This document shows positions 44,910 to 53,168 of a stretch of 64,000 nt of DNA, piece after piece. How positions within the stretch are numbered: the stretch's first letter is position 1; each line of letters begins with the position of its first letter. A model generated the notes under the pieces. It did no database searches, was not told where the DNA came from, and saw only the letters and a program-made list of their open reading frames with translations. This stretch comes from JBGTBD01 sp041749475 (GTDB lineage: Bacteria > Pseudomonadota > Alphaproteobacteria > Rickettsiales > UBA998): positions 58,496 to 122,495 of the forward strand of contig JBGTBD010000002.1 of NCBI GenBank assembly GCA_041749475.1. Direction: 5' to 3'. Made by a program: the position numbers and the translations under genes.

Positions 44910-45068
44910 GGTGCTTCCCTTTTATTAATAAATATACGCGCAAGGTATTAAATCTCCTTTAATCATGAGCAAAATATAGATTAAATTTTAGGCTTTTAGA
45001 GGGTTCGTGAAGCTGTGTACGATTTGCGCTTTCCTTCCGCCGCATGGCATTATATGAAGGCAGTCGAT

Positions 45069-45153
45069 GCGGGTATGGCGAAATTGGCAGACGCACCAGA
45101 TTTAGGTTCTGGCGCCGCAAGGCGTGGGGGTTCAAGTCCCTCTACCCGCACCA
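45069..45153 (+). tRNA. tRNA-Leu (anticodon TAG)
   Basis: 85 bases. Acceptor arm GCGGGTA pairs with TACCCGC, discriminator A, encoded CCA. The anticodon stem CCAGA/TCTGG encloses TTTAGGT, giving UAG, which reads CUN leucine codons. A long variable arm (GGCGCCGCAAGGCGT region) marks it as class II, and GGTTCAAGTCC is the T arm. A short hairpin overlaps the CCA end (45151-45165). Confidence 0.97.
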
Positions 45154-45266
45154 CTTCGGAAGTGGCGTACGCAAAAGCGGTCTAAATTAATGAACGGTTC
45201 TACCGTAATATTTTGATTAGGGCATTTTAATAGCTATCACTGTGTAGATGGGTATAATGCAATTGT

Positions 45267-45677
45267 ATGCTTTTTATTGCCGTTTTGCCATCCTGGCTCT
45301 TGATTGCTTTGGTTGTTTTTGCCGCCTTTAAGCTAGTCACCTCGCTTCCTAAACTTGCCTTGCAAAAGACCTATTCAGTGATGCAATCCATATTTTTTAT
45401 CACTATGGCAACACTTGCGGTGTCGATTCTTGCGCTGTATTTTACGTACGAATATAGCATATCATCGCCAGCATGTTGGCTAGGACTTTACGGTCGCTAT
45501 ATTAGTTATGCCGCACTCGTGATTGAGGGCTTTATTTTTCTTTATTGGTCTCTCAGGCAACCAAGCCCATTTTCTGCGATACTTTCTACACATAAGCCGT
45601 TTATTTATGCCGTTGCGATGTCAAACGCAATCGCATTGATTATCTTCTGGCGGTCTTTATTGCGCTGTACATTTTAA
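45267..45677 (+). CDS. Possible four-segment membrane protein, unknown
   Basis: 136 codons. The product would be almost entirely hydrophobic with about four membrane segments (WLLIALVVFAAF; SIFFITMATLAVSILALYF; YISYAALVIEGFIFLYW; FIYAVAMSNAIALIIFW). It lies in an AT-rich patch just after tRNA-Leu. A perfect TATAAT at 45253-45258 is so close to the ATG that transcription would be nearly leaderless. No family recognised. Codon use is AT-richer than the neighbours, consistent with recent acquisition or weak selection. It may not be a gene. Confidence 0.45.
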   Translation: MLFIAVLPSWLLIALVVFAAFKLVTSLPKLALQKTYSVMQSIFFITMATLAVSILALYFTYEYSISSPACWLGLYGRYISYAALVIEGFIFLYWSLRQPSPFSAILSTHKPFIYAVAMSNAIALIIFWRSLLRCTF

Positions 45678-45985
45678 GCTAGTCAGTAATTCAAAATTAC
45701 TCTTTGCTTATAATCCGATCGTTACCCTCAAAACCTGATTCGAAGATTTTTCGCGCTGATGCACTACTCTTTATATTTTTATTCCGGTGCATGTCGGAGA
45801 CAGGGTGTGCTTATCCTTCGACGATGAAATGCAATCTCCCAAACATTGTTTGTTCAGTGTCTAAGCTGAGTGGGCGATTTATGCCGTTGCAGTAGCCATC
45901 AGATACCCAATCAGTAACCCGACTATTGTATTAGCAAACATTGAGTCGGCTCCTTTGCTTATAGGTGATTGTTAGGATTTGCCTA
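45678..45985. other. AT-rich non-coding stretch
   Basis: 308 bases between the possible membrane protein and the 3' end of pyrF. A 63-codon frame (45704-45895) exists but has no ribosome binding site or recognisable product. No repeat, hairpin or RNA gene was seen. Confidence 0.5.
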
Positions 45986-46699
45986 TCAGCTTAGCGTTTC
46001 CAATATTCGCTCCGCCACTCCCGCCGGGTCATGCGACTGGGTGATGGGGCGGCCGATGACGAGGTAGTCGGCGCCGCGCTCTATGGCTTCTTTGGGGGTC
46101 ATGGTGCGTTTTTGGTCGTCTTTATTGTCCTGTGTCAGGCGAATGCCGGGGACGACGAGGAGGAAATCATTGCCGCAGGCTTCGCGTAGCATGGTGATTT
46201 CGTAGGAGGAGCAGACGACGCCGTCGAGCTGTGCAGCTTGCGCGAGTTGTGCCAGCATTTTTACCTGTGCGTTCACGGGGCGGTCATAGCCGATCATGCT
46301 GAGGTCGTCCTGATCCATGCTGGTCAACACGGTGACGCCGATAATGTGTGGGCGTTCCTGCCCCGTCGTCTCAGCGATGCGCATGGAGGCGTCGATGGCG
46401 GATTGGAGCATGGCGCGTCCGCCGGAGGTGTGCACGGTCATCATGAAACACTCAATGCCCGCCGTCGCTTCGATGGCCTTGGCGACGGTGTTGGGGATGT
46501 CGTGGAATTTCAGATCGAGGAAGATGGGAACGCCGAGTTCAGTGAGGTAATGGACACCATTTGCGCCGTTGGCGACGAAATATTCGAGGCCGAGTTTTAT
46601 CATCCCGACATGCGGTTTGATTTTTGTCACCAGCGCGAAGGCGGTGTCAGCGTCGGTCGTGTCCACCGCGCAGATGATGGGGTTATGCGTCAGGCTCAT
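45986..46699 (-). CDS. pyrF: Orotidine 5'-phosphate decarboxylase
   Basis: Last step of UMP synthesis. 237 residues. The catalytic Asp-Lys-Asp network is visible in FLDLKFHDIPNTVAKA, followed by the substrate loop VVPGIRL and the C-terminal GADYLVIGRPIT. The start overlaps the pyrC stop by four bases (ATGA), so pyrB-pyrC-pyrF is a translationally coupled operon. Confidence 0.96.
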   Translation of the reverse strand: MSLTHNPIICAVDTTDADTAFALVTKIKPHVGMIKLGLEYFVANGANGVHYLTELGVPIFLDLKFHDIPNTVAKAIEATAGIECFMMTVHTSGGRAMLQSAIDASMRIAETTGQERPHIIGVTVLTSMDQDDLSMIGYDRPVNAQVKMLAQLAQAAQLDGVVCSSYEITMLREACGNDFLLVVPGIRLTQDNKDDQKRTMTPKEAIERGADYLVIGRPITQSHDPAGVAERILETLS

Positions 46700-48048
46700 G
46701 CGACCTTGCGCGCTTTTCCGACCGCGCCGTATTGATAGACCGTTTCCCCGGCGACGATGGTGCGGATGGCGCGGCCTTTGAAATCATTGCCCTGGAAGGG
46801 AGAGTTCTTCGATTTGCTGGCAAGGTCGTCGATGTTCAGTTTCCATTCCATTCCGAGGTCGATCAGCGTTAGGTCGGCAACCGCGCCTTTTTTGATGCGC
46901 CCGGCATTCACATGGATGATGTCGGCGGGTTTATACGTCATCGCGGCGAAGATATCCTTCAGGGTCATCTTTTTTTGGTGATAGAGATTGAGTGAGAGCG
47001 GCAACATGGTTTCCAAGCCGACGATGCCGAAGGCAGCGTTGGCGAGGGGGACGCGTTTGCTTTCATGGTCATGCGGTGCATGGTCGGTGGCGATGGCATC
47101 GATGGTGCCGTCCATCAATCCTTCGATGACGGCCAATCGGTCGCGCTCGGCGCGCAGAGGCGGATTCATCTTGCTGTAGGTGCGGTATTCGAGGACCGCT
47201 TCGTCCGTCAATGTGAAGTGATGCGGCGCGGCTTCGCAGGTAACCTTTAGGCCTTTTTTCTTCGCGCGGCGCACAGCGTCGATGGCTTCAGCGGTGGAGA
47301 TATGGAGGACGTGGTATTGCCCGCCCGTCAATTCCGCCAGCAAAATATCGCGTTCGACCATCACCGCTTCGGCGGCATTGGGGATACCCTTTACGCCAAG
47401 CTTGGTGGAGATCGCGCCTTCGTTCATGCAGCCTCCGGCGGAGAGGTGGAGGTCTTCCGCATGCTGCGCGACGGGGACGCCGAGTTCGCGCGCGTAGGAT
47501 AATGCAGAGCGCATCACGCCCGCGTTCATCACCGGCAGACCGTCATCGGTGAAACCGACTGCGCCCGCTTCTTTCAGCAAGCCCATCTCGGTGATCTGTT
47601 CGCCCTTCATGCCTTTAGAGATGCACGCGTATGTGCGCACGTGGCAGTAGGCCGTTTCGGCCGCGCGTTTATGGATGAAATCGACGATGGAGACTTCGTC
47701 AATGACGGGAGAGGTATTCGGCATACAGGCGACGAGGGTGATGCCGCCGCTGGCCGCGGCCTTGCTTCCCGTTTCGATGGTCTCTTTATATTCCTGTCCT
47801 GGTTCGCGGAAATGGACCTGGATGTCGAGCAGCCCCGGCGTCAGTAAATGGCCGCCGCAATCGATGATCTCTGCACCGGATACGGAATCCATCAGCGATG
47901 GGCCGACATCAGCAATCTTATCCCCCACCACCAGCAATTCGCCCTTGATGTCCAATCCCGATTCCGGATCGAGAATACGCGCGTTGGTGTAGAGGGTCTT
48001 GTCCTCGTTCGTACGTTTGCGGATGGGTTTGGTGAAGGTCTGGTTCAT
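46696..48048 (-). CDS. pyrC: Class I dihydroorotase
   Basis: Closes carbamoyl-aspartate to dihydroorotate. 450 residues from the ATG at 48048, which overlaps the pyrB stop by four bases; the frame is open 92 codons further upstream inside pyrB. Later metal or substrate ligands appear intact (QHAED, LHISTAEA, ATDHAPHD). The first metal motif reads DIQVHFREPG, so the first histidine of the usual HxH is Gln; related alphaproteobacterial enzymes also deviate here. It may use a one-metal site or depend on complex formation with PyrB. Confidence 0.93.
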   Translation of the reverse strand: MNQTFTKPIRKRTNEDKTLYTNARILDPESGLDIKGELLVVGDKIADVGPSLMDSVSGAEIIDCGGHLLTPGLLDIQVHFREPGQEYKETIETGSKAAASGGITLVACMPNTSPVIDEVSIVDFIHKRAAETAYCHVRTYACISKGMKGEQITEMGLLKEAGAVGFTDDGLPVMNAGVMRSALSYARELGVPVAQHAEDLHLSAGGCMNEGAISTKLGVKGIPNAAEAVMVERDILLAELTGGQYHVLHISTAEAIDAVRRAKKKGLKVTCEAAPHHFTLTDEAVLEYRTYSKMNPPLRAERDRLAVIEGLMDGTIDAIATDHAPHDHESKRVPLANAAFGIVGLETMLPLSLNLYHQKKMTLKDIFAAMTYKPADIIHVNAGRIKKGAVADLTLIDLGMEWKLNIDDLASKSKNSPFQGNDFKGRAIRTIVAGETVYQYGAVGKARKVA

Positions 48049-49049
48049 GATGTTTCTCCCAGCAATTCGAGGACGGCCTGACGGACGGCGACGCCCATTT
48101 CTACTTGTTCCAGGATGACGCTGCGGTCGATGTCGTCGGCGATCTCGGTGGCGATCTCTACGCCGCGGTTGATGGGGCCGGGGTGCATGACGAGGGCGTC
48201 GGGTTTGGCGTAGGAAAGTTTCTCCGCGTCCAACCCGTAGAAGTGGAAATATTCGCGGATGGAGGGGAAGAAGTTGCCTTGCATCCGTTCGGTCTGCAGG
48301 CGCAGCATCATGATGATGTCGCAATCTTTGATACCCTCGCGCATATTGAAGCTAACGTTCGCGCCGAGTGTTTCGGCTTGCGCGGGCATCAGTGTGGCGG
48401 GGCCGACGATAGTGACGTCCGCGCCCATCGTCTTCAGCAGCAGGATATTGGAGCGGGCGACGCGGCTATGGAGGATGTCGCCGCAGATGGCGACTTTGAG
48501 TCCGGCGATTTTCCCGCGTTCGCGACGGATGGTCAGCGCGTCGAGCAATGCTTGTGTCGGGTGTTCATGCGCGCCGTCGCCCGCGTTGATGACGGAGCAT
48601 TTCACTTTTTCGGCCAATAATTGCACGGCGCCGGATTCCGGGTGGCGGACGGCGATGAAGTCGGGGTGCATCGCGTTCAGCGTCATCGCGGTGTCAATCA
48701 GCGTTTCGCCTTTTTTTACCGAAGAGGCTTGCACGGACATGTTGATGACATCCATGCCGAGGCGTTTCCCGGCGAGTTCAAAACTGGTGCGGGTGCGGGT
48801 GGAATTCTCGAAGAATAAATTGATGAGGGTCTGGCCGCGGAGGACGGGGTGTTTCTTGTCCTTGCTCTGGTTGCGGCGGACATGTTCCTCGGCGCGGTCG
48901 AGAAAGCGGGTAATTTCCTGAGCCGAAAGCCCCTCGATACCCAGTAGGTGGCGGGCATTATATTTCGGAGCGGGAAGGGCCAAGAGGTCGCCGGACGCGC
49001 TGCGTCTTCGGCTACGGCGAAAGAAGTTCAGATTCGCGAGGCTCACCAT
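48045..49049 (-). CDS. pyrB: Aspartate carbamoyltransferase catalytic subunit
   Basis: First committed step of pyrimidine synthesis. 334 residues. The carbamoyl phosphate site ENSTRTRTSFELA, the HPTQALLDALT motif and the PGPINRGVEIATE block are intact. About 20 extra basic residues precede the conserved start of the fold. No pyrI regulatory subunit is present, so a class B or C enzyme associated with PyrC is likely. First gene of pyrB-pyrC-pyrF. Confidence 0.96.
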   Translation of the reverse strand: MVSLANLNFFRRSRRRSASGDLLALPAPKYNARHLLGIEGLSAQEITRFLDRAEEHVRRNQSKDKKHPVLRGQTLINLFFENSTRTRTSFELAGKRLGMDVINMSVQASSVKKGETLIDTAMTLNAMHPDFIAVRHPESGAVQLLAEKVKCSVINAGDGAHEHPTQALLDALTIRRERGKIAGLKVAICGDILHSRVARSNILLLKTMGADVTIVGPATLMPAQAETLGANVSFNMREGIKDCDIIMMLRLQTERMQGNFFPSIREYFHFYGLDAEKLSYAKPDALVMHPGPINRGVEIATEIADDIDRSVILEQVEMGVAVRQAVLELLGETS

Positions 49050-49195
49050 GTCCTGCCCGTCCTATCTAATTTTGGTGACAAAATACAGTAAAACATGACG
49101 CCCTGCATGTAAAATCCGCGCCTGCGTGACAAGAGGGGGGTTTTTGGCTATACAGGGGGCGCTAAGCTGGTATGGTCACGCAGAAGGAAATATCT

Positions 49196-50158
49196 ATGAA
49201 ACGCCCTGTCCCCGTCTTGTTGTTCACCACCGCTATGATTCTCAGCCTATCGGCGTGCGATAGTATACTGAAACGCCCCAGCCGGGTGGACGGCAAGCTG
49301 GTGCTGAACGGGCTGGAAAGCCCGGATATCGACGGCGTCAGCGCGACGATGCTCAAAAGCGCCAAAGAAGCCGAAGACGCTGGCGACTATCGCCGCGCTT
49401 CGCAAATCTACCGCCAGTTGATGGATAGCGAGCAGAAGGAGGACGATGCGACCTTTGTGATCGGGTACGCCGAGAACCTGCGTCGCTCGGGCGAGACCGA
49501 TAAGGCGCTCAATGCCTATGACAATGCCCTGATACTCGAACCTTCTTCCATCGAGGCGAAAGAAGGCCGTGGTCTGGCGCTCATGGATAAGGGCGAATTC
49601 GACAAGGCGGGGGATATGTTCTCTCAGGTGATGAAAAAAGACGCTAAGCGGTGGAAGACGCTGAACGCGCTGGGGCTATTGTTCGTTATCAAGAACATGA
49701 ATGACGAGGGGCAGGCCTATTTCGCGGAATCGCTGAGACATAGCGCCAATAATGCGTCCATCCTCAATAATATCGGACTGACTTACGCGATTCAGGGGAA
49801 AACGCCGGAAGCCGTGCAGACCTTGCAGAAGGCAGGGGAATTGGCGGGGACGCCGCGTGTGTCACAGCATGTGGATATGAACCTTGCGCTGGTCTATGCC
49901 GTGTCGGGCGATCTGCCTAATGCGCAACGCATCGCTTCAAAATATCTCAAAGGCGCGGCGCTTGATAATAACATGGGCTTCTATGCGCATCTGGCGAATG
50001 ACGATGCGCTGGCGAAAAGCTACCTGAACATGGCGCTCACCCGTAGCCCACAATATTACCAGCGCGCGTGGGATAATCTGAAGGACATCGAGAAAACCAG
50101 CAGGGGCAGTTCCGTCAGCCCACGTACGGGCAGTGCTGGCAAAAACGTCCTGCGCTAG
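49196..50158 (+). CDS. TPR-repeat lipoprotein, TadD-like
   Basis: 320 residues starting at the ATG at 49196, which follows AGAAGGAAA. A lipoprotein signal with lipobox LSAC (Cys about 19) is followed by TPR repeats: EDAGDYRRASQIYRQLMDSE, SGETDKALNAYDNALILEPS, GEFDKAGDMFSQVMKK and further ones to residue 290. The overall layout resembles TadD, the TPR lipoprotein of tight-adherence pili, but no tad genes are adjacent and generic TPR lipoproteins look alike. It is convergent with the SDR gene; the two 3' ends overlap by four bases. Confidence 0.82.
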   Translation: MKRPVPVLLFTTAMILSLSACDSILKRPSRVDGKLVLNGLESPDIDGVSATMLKSAKEAEDAGDYRRASQIYRQLMDSEQKEDDATFVIGYAENLRRSGETDKALNAYDNALILEPSSIEAKEGRGLALMDKGEFDKAGDMFSQVMKKDAKRWKTLNALGLLFVIKNMNDEGQAYFAESLRHSANNASILNNIGLTYAIQGKTPEAVQTLQKAGELAGTPRVSQHVDMNLALVYAVSGDLPNAQRIASKYLKGAALDNNMGFYAHLANDDALAKSYLNMALTRSPQYYQRAWDNLKDIEKTSRGSSVSPRTGSAGKNVLR

Positions 50159-50931
50159 TTCTTCTTGCGATGAATCTGCATCGGGATACCCGGTGCTTGG
50201 GCGACAGGCATCACCTCAATACGGTTGATGTTCACATGCGCGGGTAGCGTGAGACTCCAGACGATACATTCGGCGATATCCGCTTCGGTGAGAGGCTCGA
50301 ACCCATCATAGACGGAATCGGCTTTCTGCTGGTCGCCATGCAGGCGGACGACGGAGAATTCGGTTTCGGCTGAGCCGGGTTCAAGGTTGGTGACGCGGAT
50401 GGGCGTGCCGAGCAAATCGATGCGGAGGCCAAGTGAGAATTGTTTCACGAAAGCTTTCGTGCCGCCGTAGGTATTGCTGCCGGGATAGGGGTAGTTGCCG
50501 GACATAGAGCCGACATTGACGATATGGCCTGTGTTGCGCGCGATCATCCCCGGCAGGATGGCGCGGGTGACGTAGAGCAGGCCTTTGATGTTGGTATCGA
50601 CCATAGTCTCCCAATCCGACAGCAGCGCGTCCTGCGCGGGATTTGCGCCGAGGGCGAGGCCTGCATTGTTGATGAGGATGTCGATGTCGCTCCATTCGGG
50701 TGGCAGCGAGGCGAGGGCGGTGTCGATATCGTCTTTATTGCGTACATCGAAATTCAGAGCATGGCAGTGTGTTGCGCCCAACTCCTTGACCAACTCATCC
50801 AACCGTTCCTGACGGCGTCCGGTGATGATGACGCGCGCGCCTTCACTCACACACCGCCGCGCTGTGCCGCGCCCGAAGCCCGATGTGGCGCCGGTAATGA
50901 GGATGGTTTTATTTCTGAGAGTTGAATTCAC
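50155..50931 (-). CDS. Short-chain dehydrogenase/reductase (YdfG-like)
   Basis: 258 residues with the SDR nucleotide motif GATSGFGRGTARR, the NNAG motif (LINNAGLALGANP), a catalytic Ser and YxxxK (SNTYGGTKAFVKQF). The LALGANPAQDA segment and the C-terminal LPAHVNINRIEVMP resemble the YdfG/serine-dehydrogenase subgroup. It starts with GTG at 50931 after AAGGAAC; this start lies 23 bases inside the preceding gene, so the two are likely cotranscribed. Confidence 0.92.
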   Translation of the reverse strand: MNSTLRNKTILITGATSGFGRGTARRCVSEGARVIITGRRQERLDELVKELGATHCHALNFDVRNKDDIDTALASLPPEWSDIDILINNAGLALGANPAQDALLSDWETMVDTNIKGLLYVTRAILPGMIARNTGHIVNVGSMSGNYPYPGSNTYGGTKAFVKQFSLGLRIDLLGTPIRVTNLEPGSAETEFSVVRLHGDQQKADSVYDGFEPLTEADIAECIVWSLTLPAHVNINRIEVMPVAQAPGIPMQIHRKKN

Positions 50932-51427
50932 GTTGTTGTTCCTTTGTAAAAAAATTGCAACGATCCGTATTCCATGAAAACATTCTCATGCTAATAAACA
51001 TCGTGCCAAATTCCTCTAAATGCCGTCGGTCTTTCTTTTTGAGTTTTCTATTTAAAAAGTCAACGTAATGAACGTAATTCTGGGCGATATCACGCTCAAA
51101 ATTTGGCCATTCTTTTATATCGAATGCAAAGCACTTCATGTCATTTTTAAAGTTCTTTAAAATACTTTGGTATGTTTCATGGCCTTTGTCATATTGAGGT
51201 GTAATGGGTATTTTATGAATAGCTAGTTGCTGAGCGAGTGCTGTAGTCTGAATTATTCCTGCACAATAACTTTGCAAGAATTCTTTGTCTGGATGCTTCA
51301 GGGCCTCGCGGCAATTATCGGCAAGTTCTAATACATTGAGATAAGGTTTTTTCTGCTCCGCATTAGTAGCGTGGGAAATAGATAGGGCGCATAGCGCAAA
51401 AAGAATTTTAAAATGAAAATTTGGCAT
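50909..51427 (-). CDS. Secreted Rap1a/Tai-like small protein
   Basis: 172 residues with a signal peptide (FKILFALCALSISHATNAE). The mature part contains LADNCREALKHPDKEFLQSY followed by CAGIIQ, a spacing of cysteines and hydrophobics like the Rap1a/Tai family, some members of which are immunity proteins for type VI amidase effectors. Two further cysteines (MKCFAF; DRCNFF) follow. No amidase effector or type VI gene is near, so an immunity role is not claimed. AT-richer than its neighbours. The 3' end overlaps the SDR start by 23 bases. Confidence 0.65.
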   Translation of the reverse strand: MPNFHFKILFALCALSISHATNAEQKKPYLNVLELADNCREALKHPDKEFLQSYCAGIIQTTALAQQLAIHKIPITPQYDKGHETYQSILKNFKNDMKCFAFDIKEWPNFERDIAQNYVHYVDFLNRKLKKKDRRHLEEFGTMFISMRMFSWNTDRCNFFTKEQQREFNSQK

Positions 51428-51444
51428 CTTGTTATCCTATCCGT

Positions 51445-51470
51445 GTCATTCCCGCTTTCGCGGGAATGAC
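51445..51470. repeat. Single palindromic repeat arm, GTCATTCCCGC...GGGAATGAC
   Basis: A 26-base perfect palindrome, GTCATTCCCGC TTTCG GCGGGAATGAC in outline, equal to one arm of the larger elements. It lies between mazG and the Rap1a-like gene. Confidence 0.8.
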
Positions 51471-51485
51471 ATGCGGGTGGTTTGC

Positions 51486-52307
51486 TTATTTCTCTTCCAG
51501 CGCTTTCGCTTCCTGCCAGAGTGCATCGAGTGCGTCGAGGGACTGGTCGTCCATCGACTTGCCTTCTTTTTTTAAAGCCTCTTCGATGAAGCGGAAGCGG
51601 CGTTCGAATTTGCGGTTGGCGTCGCGGAGTGCCTCTTCGGGTTTCACGTTGCAATGGCGGGCGAGGTTGGCGCAGACGAAGAGGAGGTCGCCCAGCTCTT
51701 CATGGATATTCTCCTCATCCTGGGCGGCGATGGCTTCTTTCAGTTCCACCATTTCTTCCTGCAGTTTATTGAAGACGGGGATCACGTCCGGCCAGTCAAA
51801 CCCGACCGTCGCCGCACGTTTTTGTAATTTGGATGCACGAAGCAATGCGGGGAAGGCGTGGGGGACATCGTCCAGCAAGCCTTCTTGCGATTTGGCTTTG
51901 CGTTCTTCTTTTTTCAGTTTCTCCCAGTTCACGGTCTGGGCGTCGGCGGTCTTGATCGTCGCGTTGCCGAAGACGTGCGGATGACGGTCGACCATTTTCT
52001 CGGATTGGATTTTCGCGACGTCCTCAAAGGTAAACCAGCCGCGCTCCTCGGCCATCTGGGTGTAGAAGACGACCTGAAACAGCAAATCACCCAGTTCGGC
52101 CTTCAGCATATCCCAGTCTTCCAGCGCGATGGCCTCGGCCACTTCGTAGGCTTCCTCGATGGTATACGGAACAATGGTCTTAAAATCCTGTTCCACGTCC
52201 CACGGGCAGCCGTTCCGGGGGTCGCGCAGTTGGGCCATGATGTCCAACAGCCGAGCAGTCTCGGGAAGGGTGGGGTCGATTTCTTTGCGGCGCTTGACTT
52301 GCGTCAT
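51486..52307 (-). CDS. mazG: Nucleoside triphosphate pyrophosphohydrolase MazG
   Basis: Hydrolyses noncanonical and excess NTPs to NMP and pyrophosphate. 273 residues in two MazG repeats: the first has CPWDVEQDFKTIVPYTIEEA and EELGDLLF-type metal residues (KAELGDLLFQVVF), the second VELKEAIAAQDEENIHEELG followed by DLLF. The ATG at 52307 (MTQVKRRKEIDPTLPE) is chosen; the frame is open 35 codons upstream into the intergenic region. Divergent from ccmC. Confidence 0.95.
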   Translation of the reverse strand: MTQVKRRKEIDPTLPETARLLDIMAQLRDPRNGCPWDVEQDFKTIVPYTIEEAYEVAEAIALEDWDMLKAELGDLLFQVVFYTQMAEERGWFTFEDVAKIQSEKMVDRHPHVFGNATIKTADAQTVNWEKLKKEERKAKSQEGLLDDVPHAFPALLRASKLQKRAATVGFDWPDVIPVFNKLQEEMVELKEAIAAQDEENIHEELGDLLFVCANLARHCNVKPEEALRDANRKFERRFRFIEEALKKEGKSMDDQSLDALDALWQEAKALEEK

Positions 52308-52344
52308 GATGTGGCATCCTCTACTGTTCGAAAACACATAACCT

Positions 52345-53067
52345 ATGCTGACACAATACGCAAACCCCACCCGCTTCCTCCAGCTTGCCGACCGGCTCCA
52401 GCCGTGGTGCAACGTGGCGTGTGCTACGTTGTTTGCTGCGGGGCTGTATCTCGCCTTCCTCGCCTCCCCGCCGGATTACCAGCAGGGTATCACCGTGCGG
52501 ATCATGTATGTCCATGTCCCGGCGGCGTGGATGGCGCTGTTTATCTATAGCACCATGGCGATTTCGTCGTTCGTATTCCTCGTCTGGAAACATGCGATGG
52601 CGGATATATGGGCGCGGGCGAGTTGCTCCATCGGGCTTTGGATGGCGCTGCTGACGCTGGTCACCGGCTCGCTATGGGGAAAACCCATGTGGGGCACATG
52701 GTGGGAATGGGATGCGCGGATGACTTCCATGCTCATCCTCTTTTTCCTATATGTCGGCTATTCCCTGCTGGCGCGGGACGCGGACCATGATCAGGGCCAG
52801 CAGAAGACCTGCGCGGTGATGGCGCTCATCGGGGCGATCAATATCCCCATCATCAAATTCTCGGTCGATTGGTGGAATACGCTGCACCAAGGGGCGAGCG
52901 TGTTCCGGCTTGATGGGCCGACGATCGCTGCGCCTATGCTGTGGCCGCTGCTCATCATGGCGCTGGCCTTCACTTTTTTCTATATCTGCGTTGTGTTTTA
53001 CCAGATTCGCATTATAGTGGCGCGCGCGCGGATTTTGCGTTTGAAGAGCCGCCAACTGGCTGAATAA
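52345..53067 (+). CDS. ccmC: Heme exporter subunit CcmC
   Basis: Inner-membrane protein that presents heme to CcmE in cytochrome c maturation. 240 residues with six membrane segments and the tryptophan-rich motif WGKPMWGTWWEWDARMTS between two periplasmic histidines (HVPAAWM; WWNTLHQGAS). No ccmA, B, D, E or F is adjacent in this window, although in many proteobacteria they form one operon. A palindromic repeat follows. Confidence 0.95.
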   Translation: MLTQYANPTRFLQLADRLQPWCNVACATLFAAGLYLAFLASPPDYQQGITVRIMYVHVPAAWMALFIYSTMAISSFVFLVWKHAMADIWARASCSIGLWMALLTLVTGSLWGKPMWGTWWEWDARMTSMLILFFLYVGYSLLARDADHDQGQQKTCAVMALIGAINIPIIKFSVDWWNTLHQGASVFRLDGPTIAAPMLWPLLIMALAFTFFYICVVFYQIRIIVARARILRLKSRQLAE

Positions 53068-53080
53068 CATATAATTTATT

Positions 53081-53149
53081 GTCACCCCGTCATATGACGG
53101 GGTCTGGTCTTGACCTTTTGACCGGATGCCGTCATGAAGACGGCATGAC
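53081..53149. repeat. Palindromic repeat, GTCACCCCGTCATATGACGG family
   Basis: Two hairpins in tandem: CCCCGTCATATGACGGGG and ATGCCGTCATGAAGACGGCAT, the second ending in ATGAC. A single copy of this family was seen. It lies between ccmC and fdxA. Confidence 0.75.
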
Positions 53150-53168
53150 ATTGTGAGGTGAGGAAAGC

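Noticed and set aside
33643..45153. Prepilin-RCC1 cluster as an island integrated at tRNA-Leu
   Set aside because: The cluster lies on the 5' side of the tRNA, no duplicate of the tRNA 3' end and no integrase were seen.
45704..45895. 63-codon frame before pyrF
   Set aside because: No ribosome binding site, no conserved features, AT-rich non-coding stretch.
46696..48324. Longer 542-codon version of PyrC
   Set aside because: The first 92 codons are Arg/His/Pro-rich out-of-frame pyrB; ATGA overlap supports 48048.
285..53149. Possible CRISPR array from repeated palindromes
   Set aside because: Repeats are dispersed over the window, variable in centre and not spaced regularly; no cas genes.
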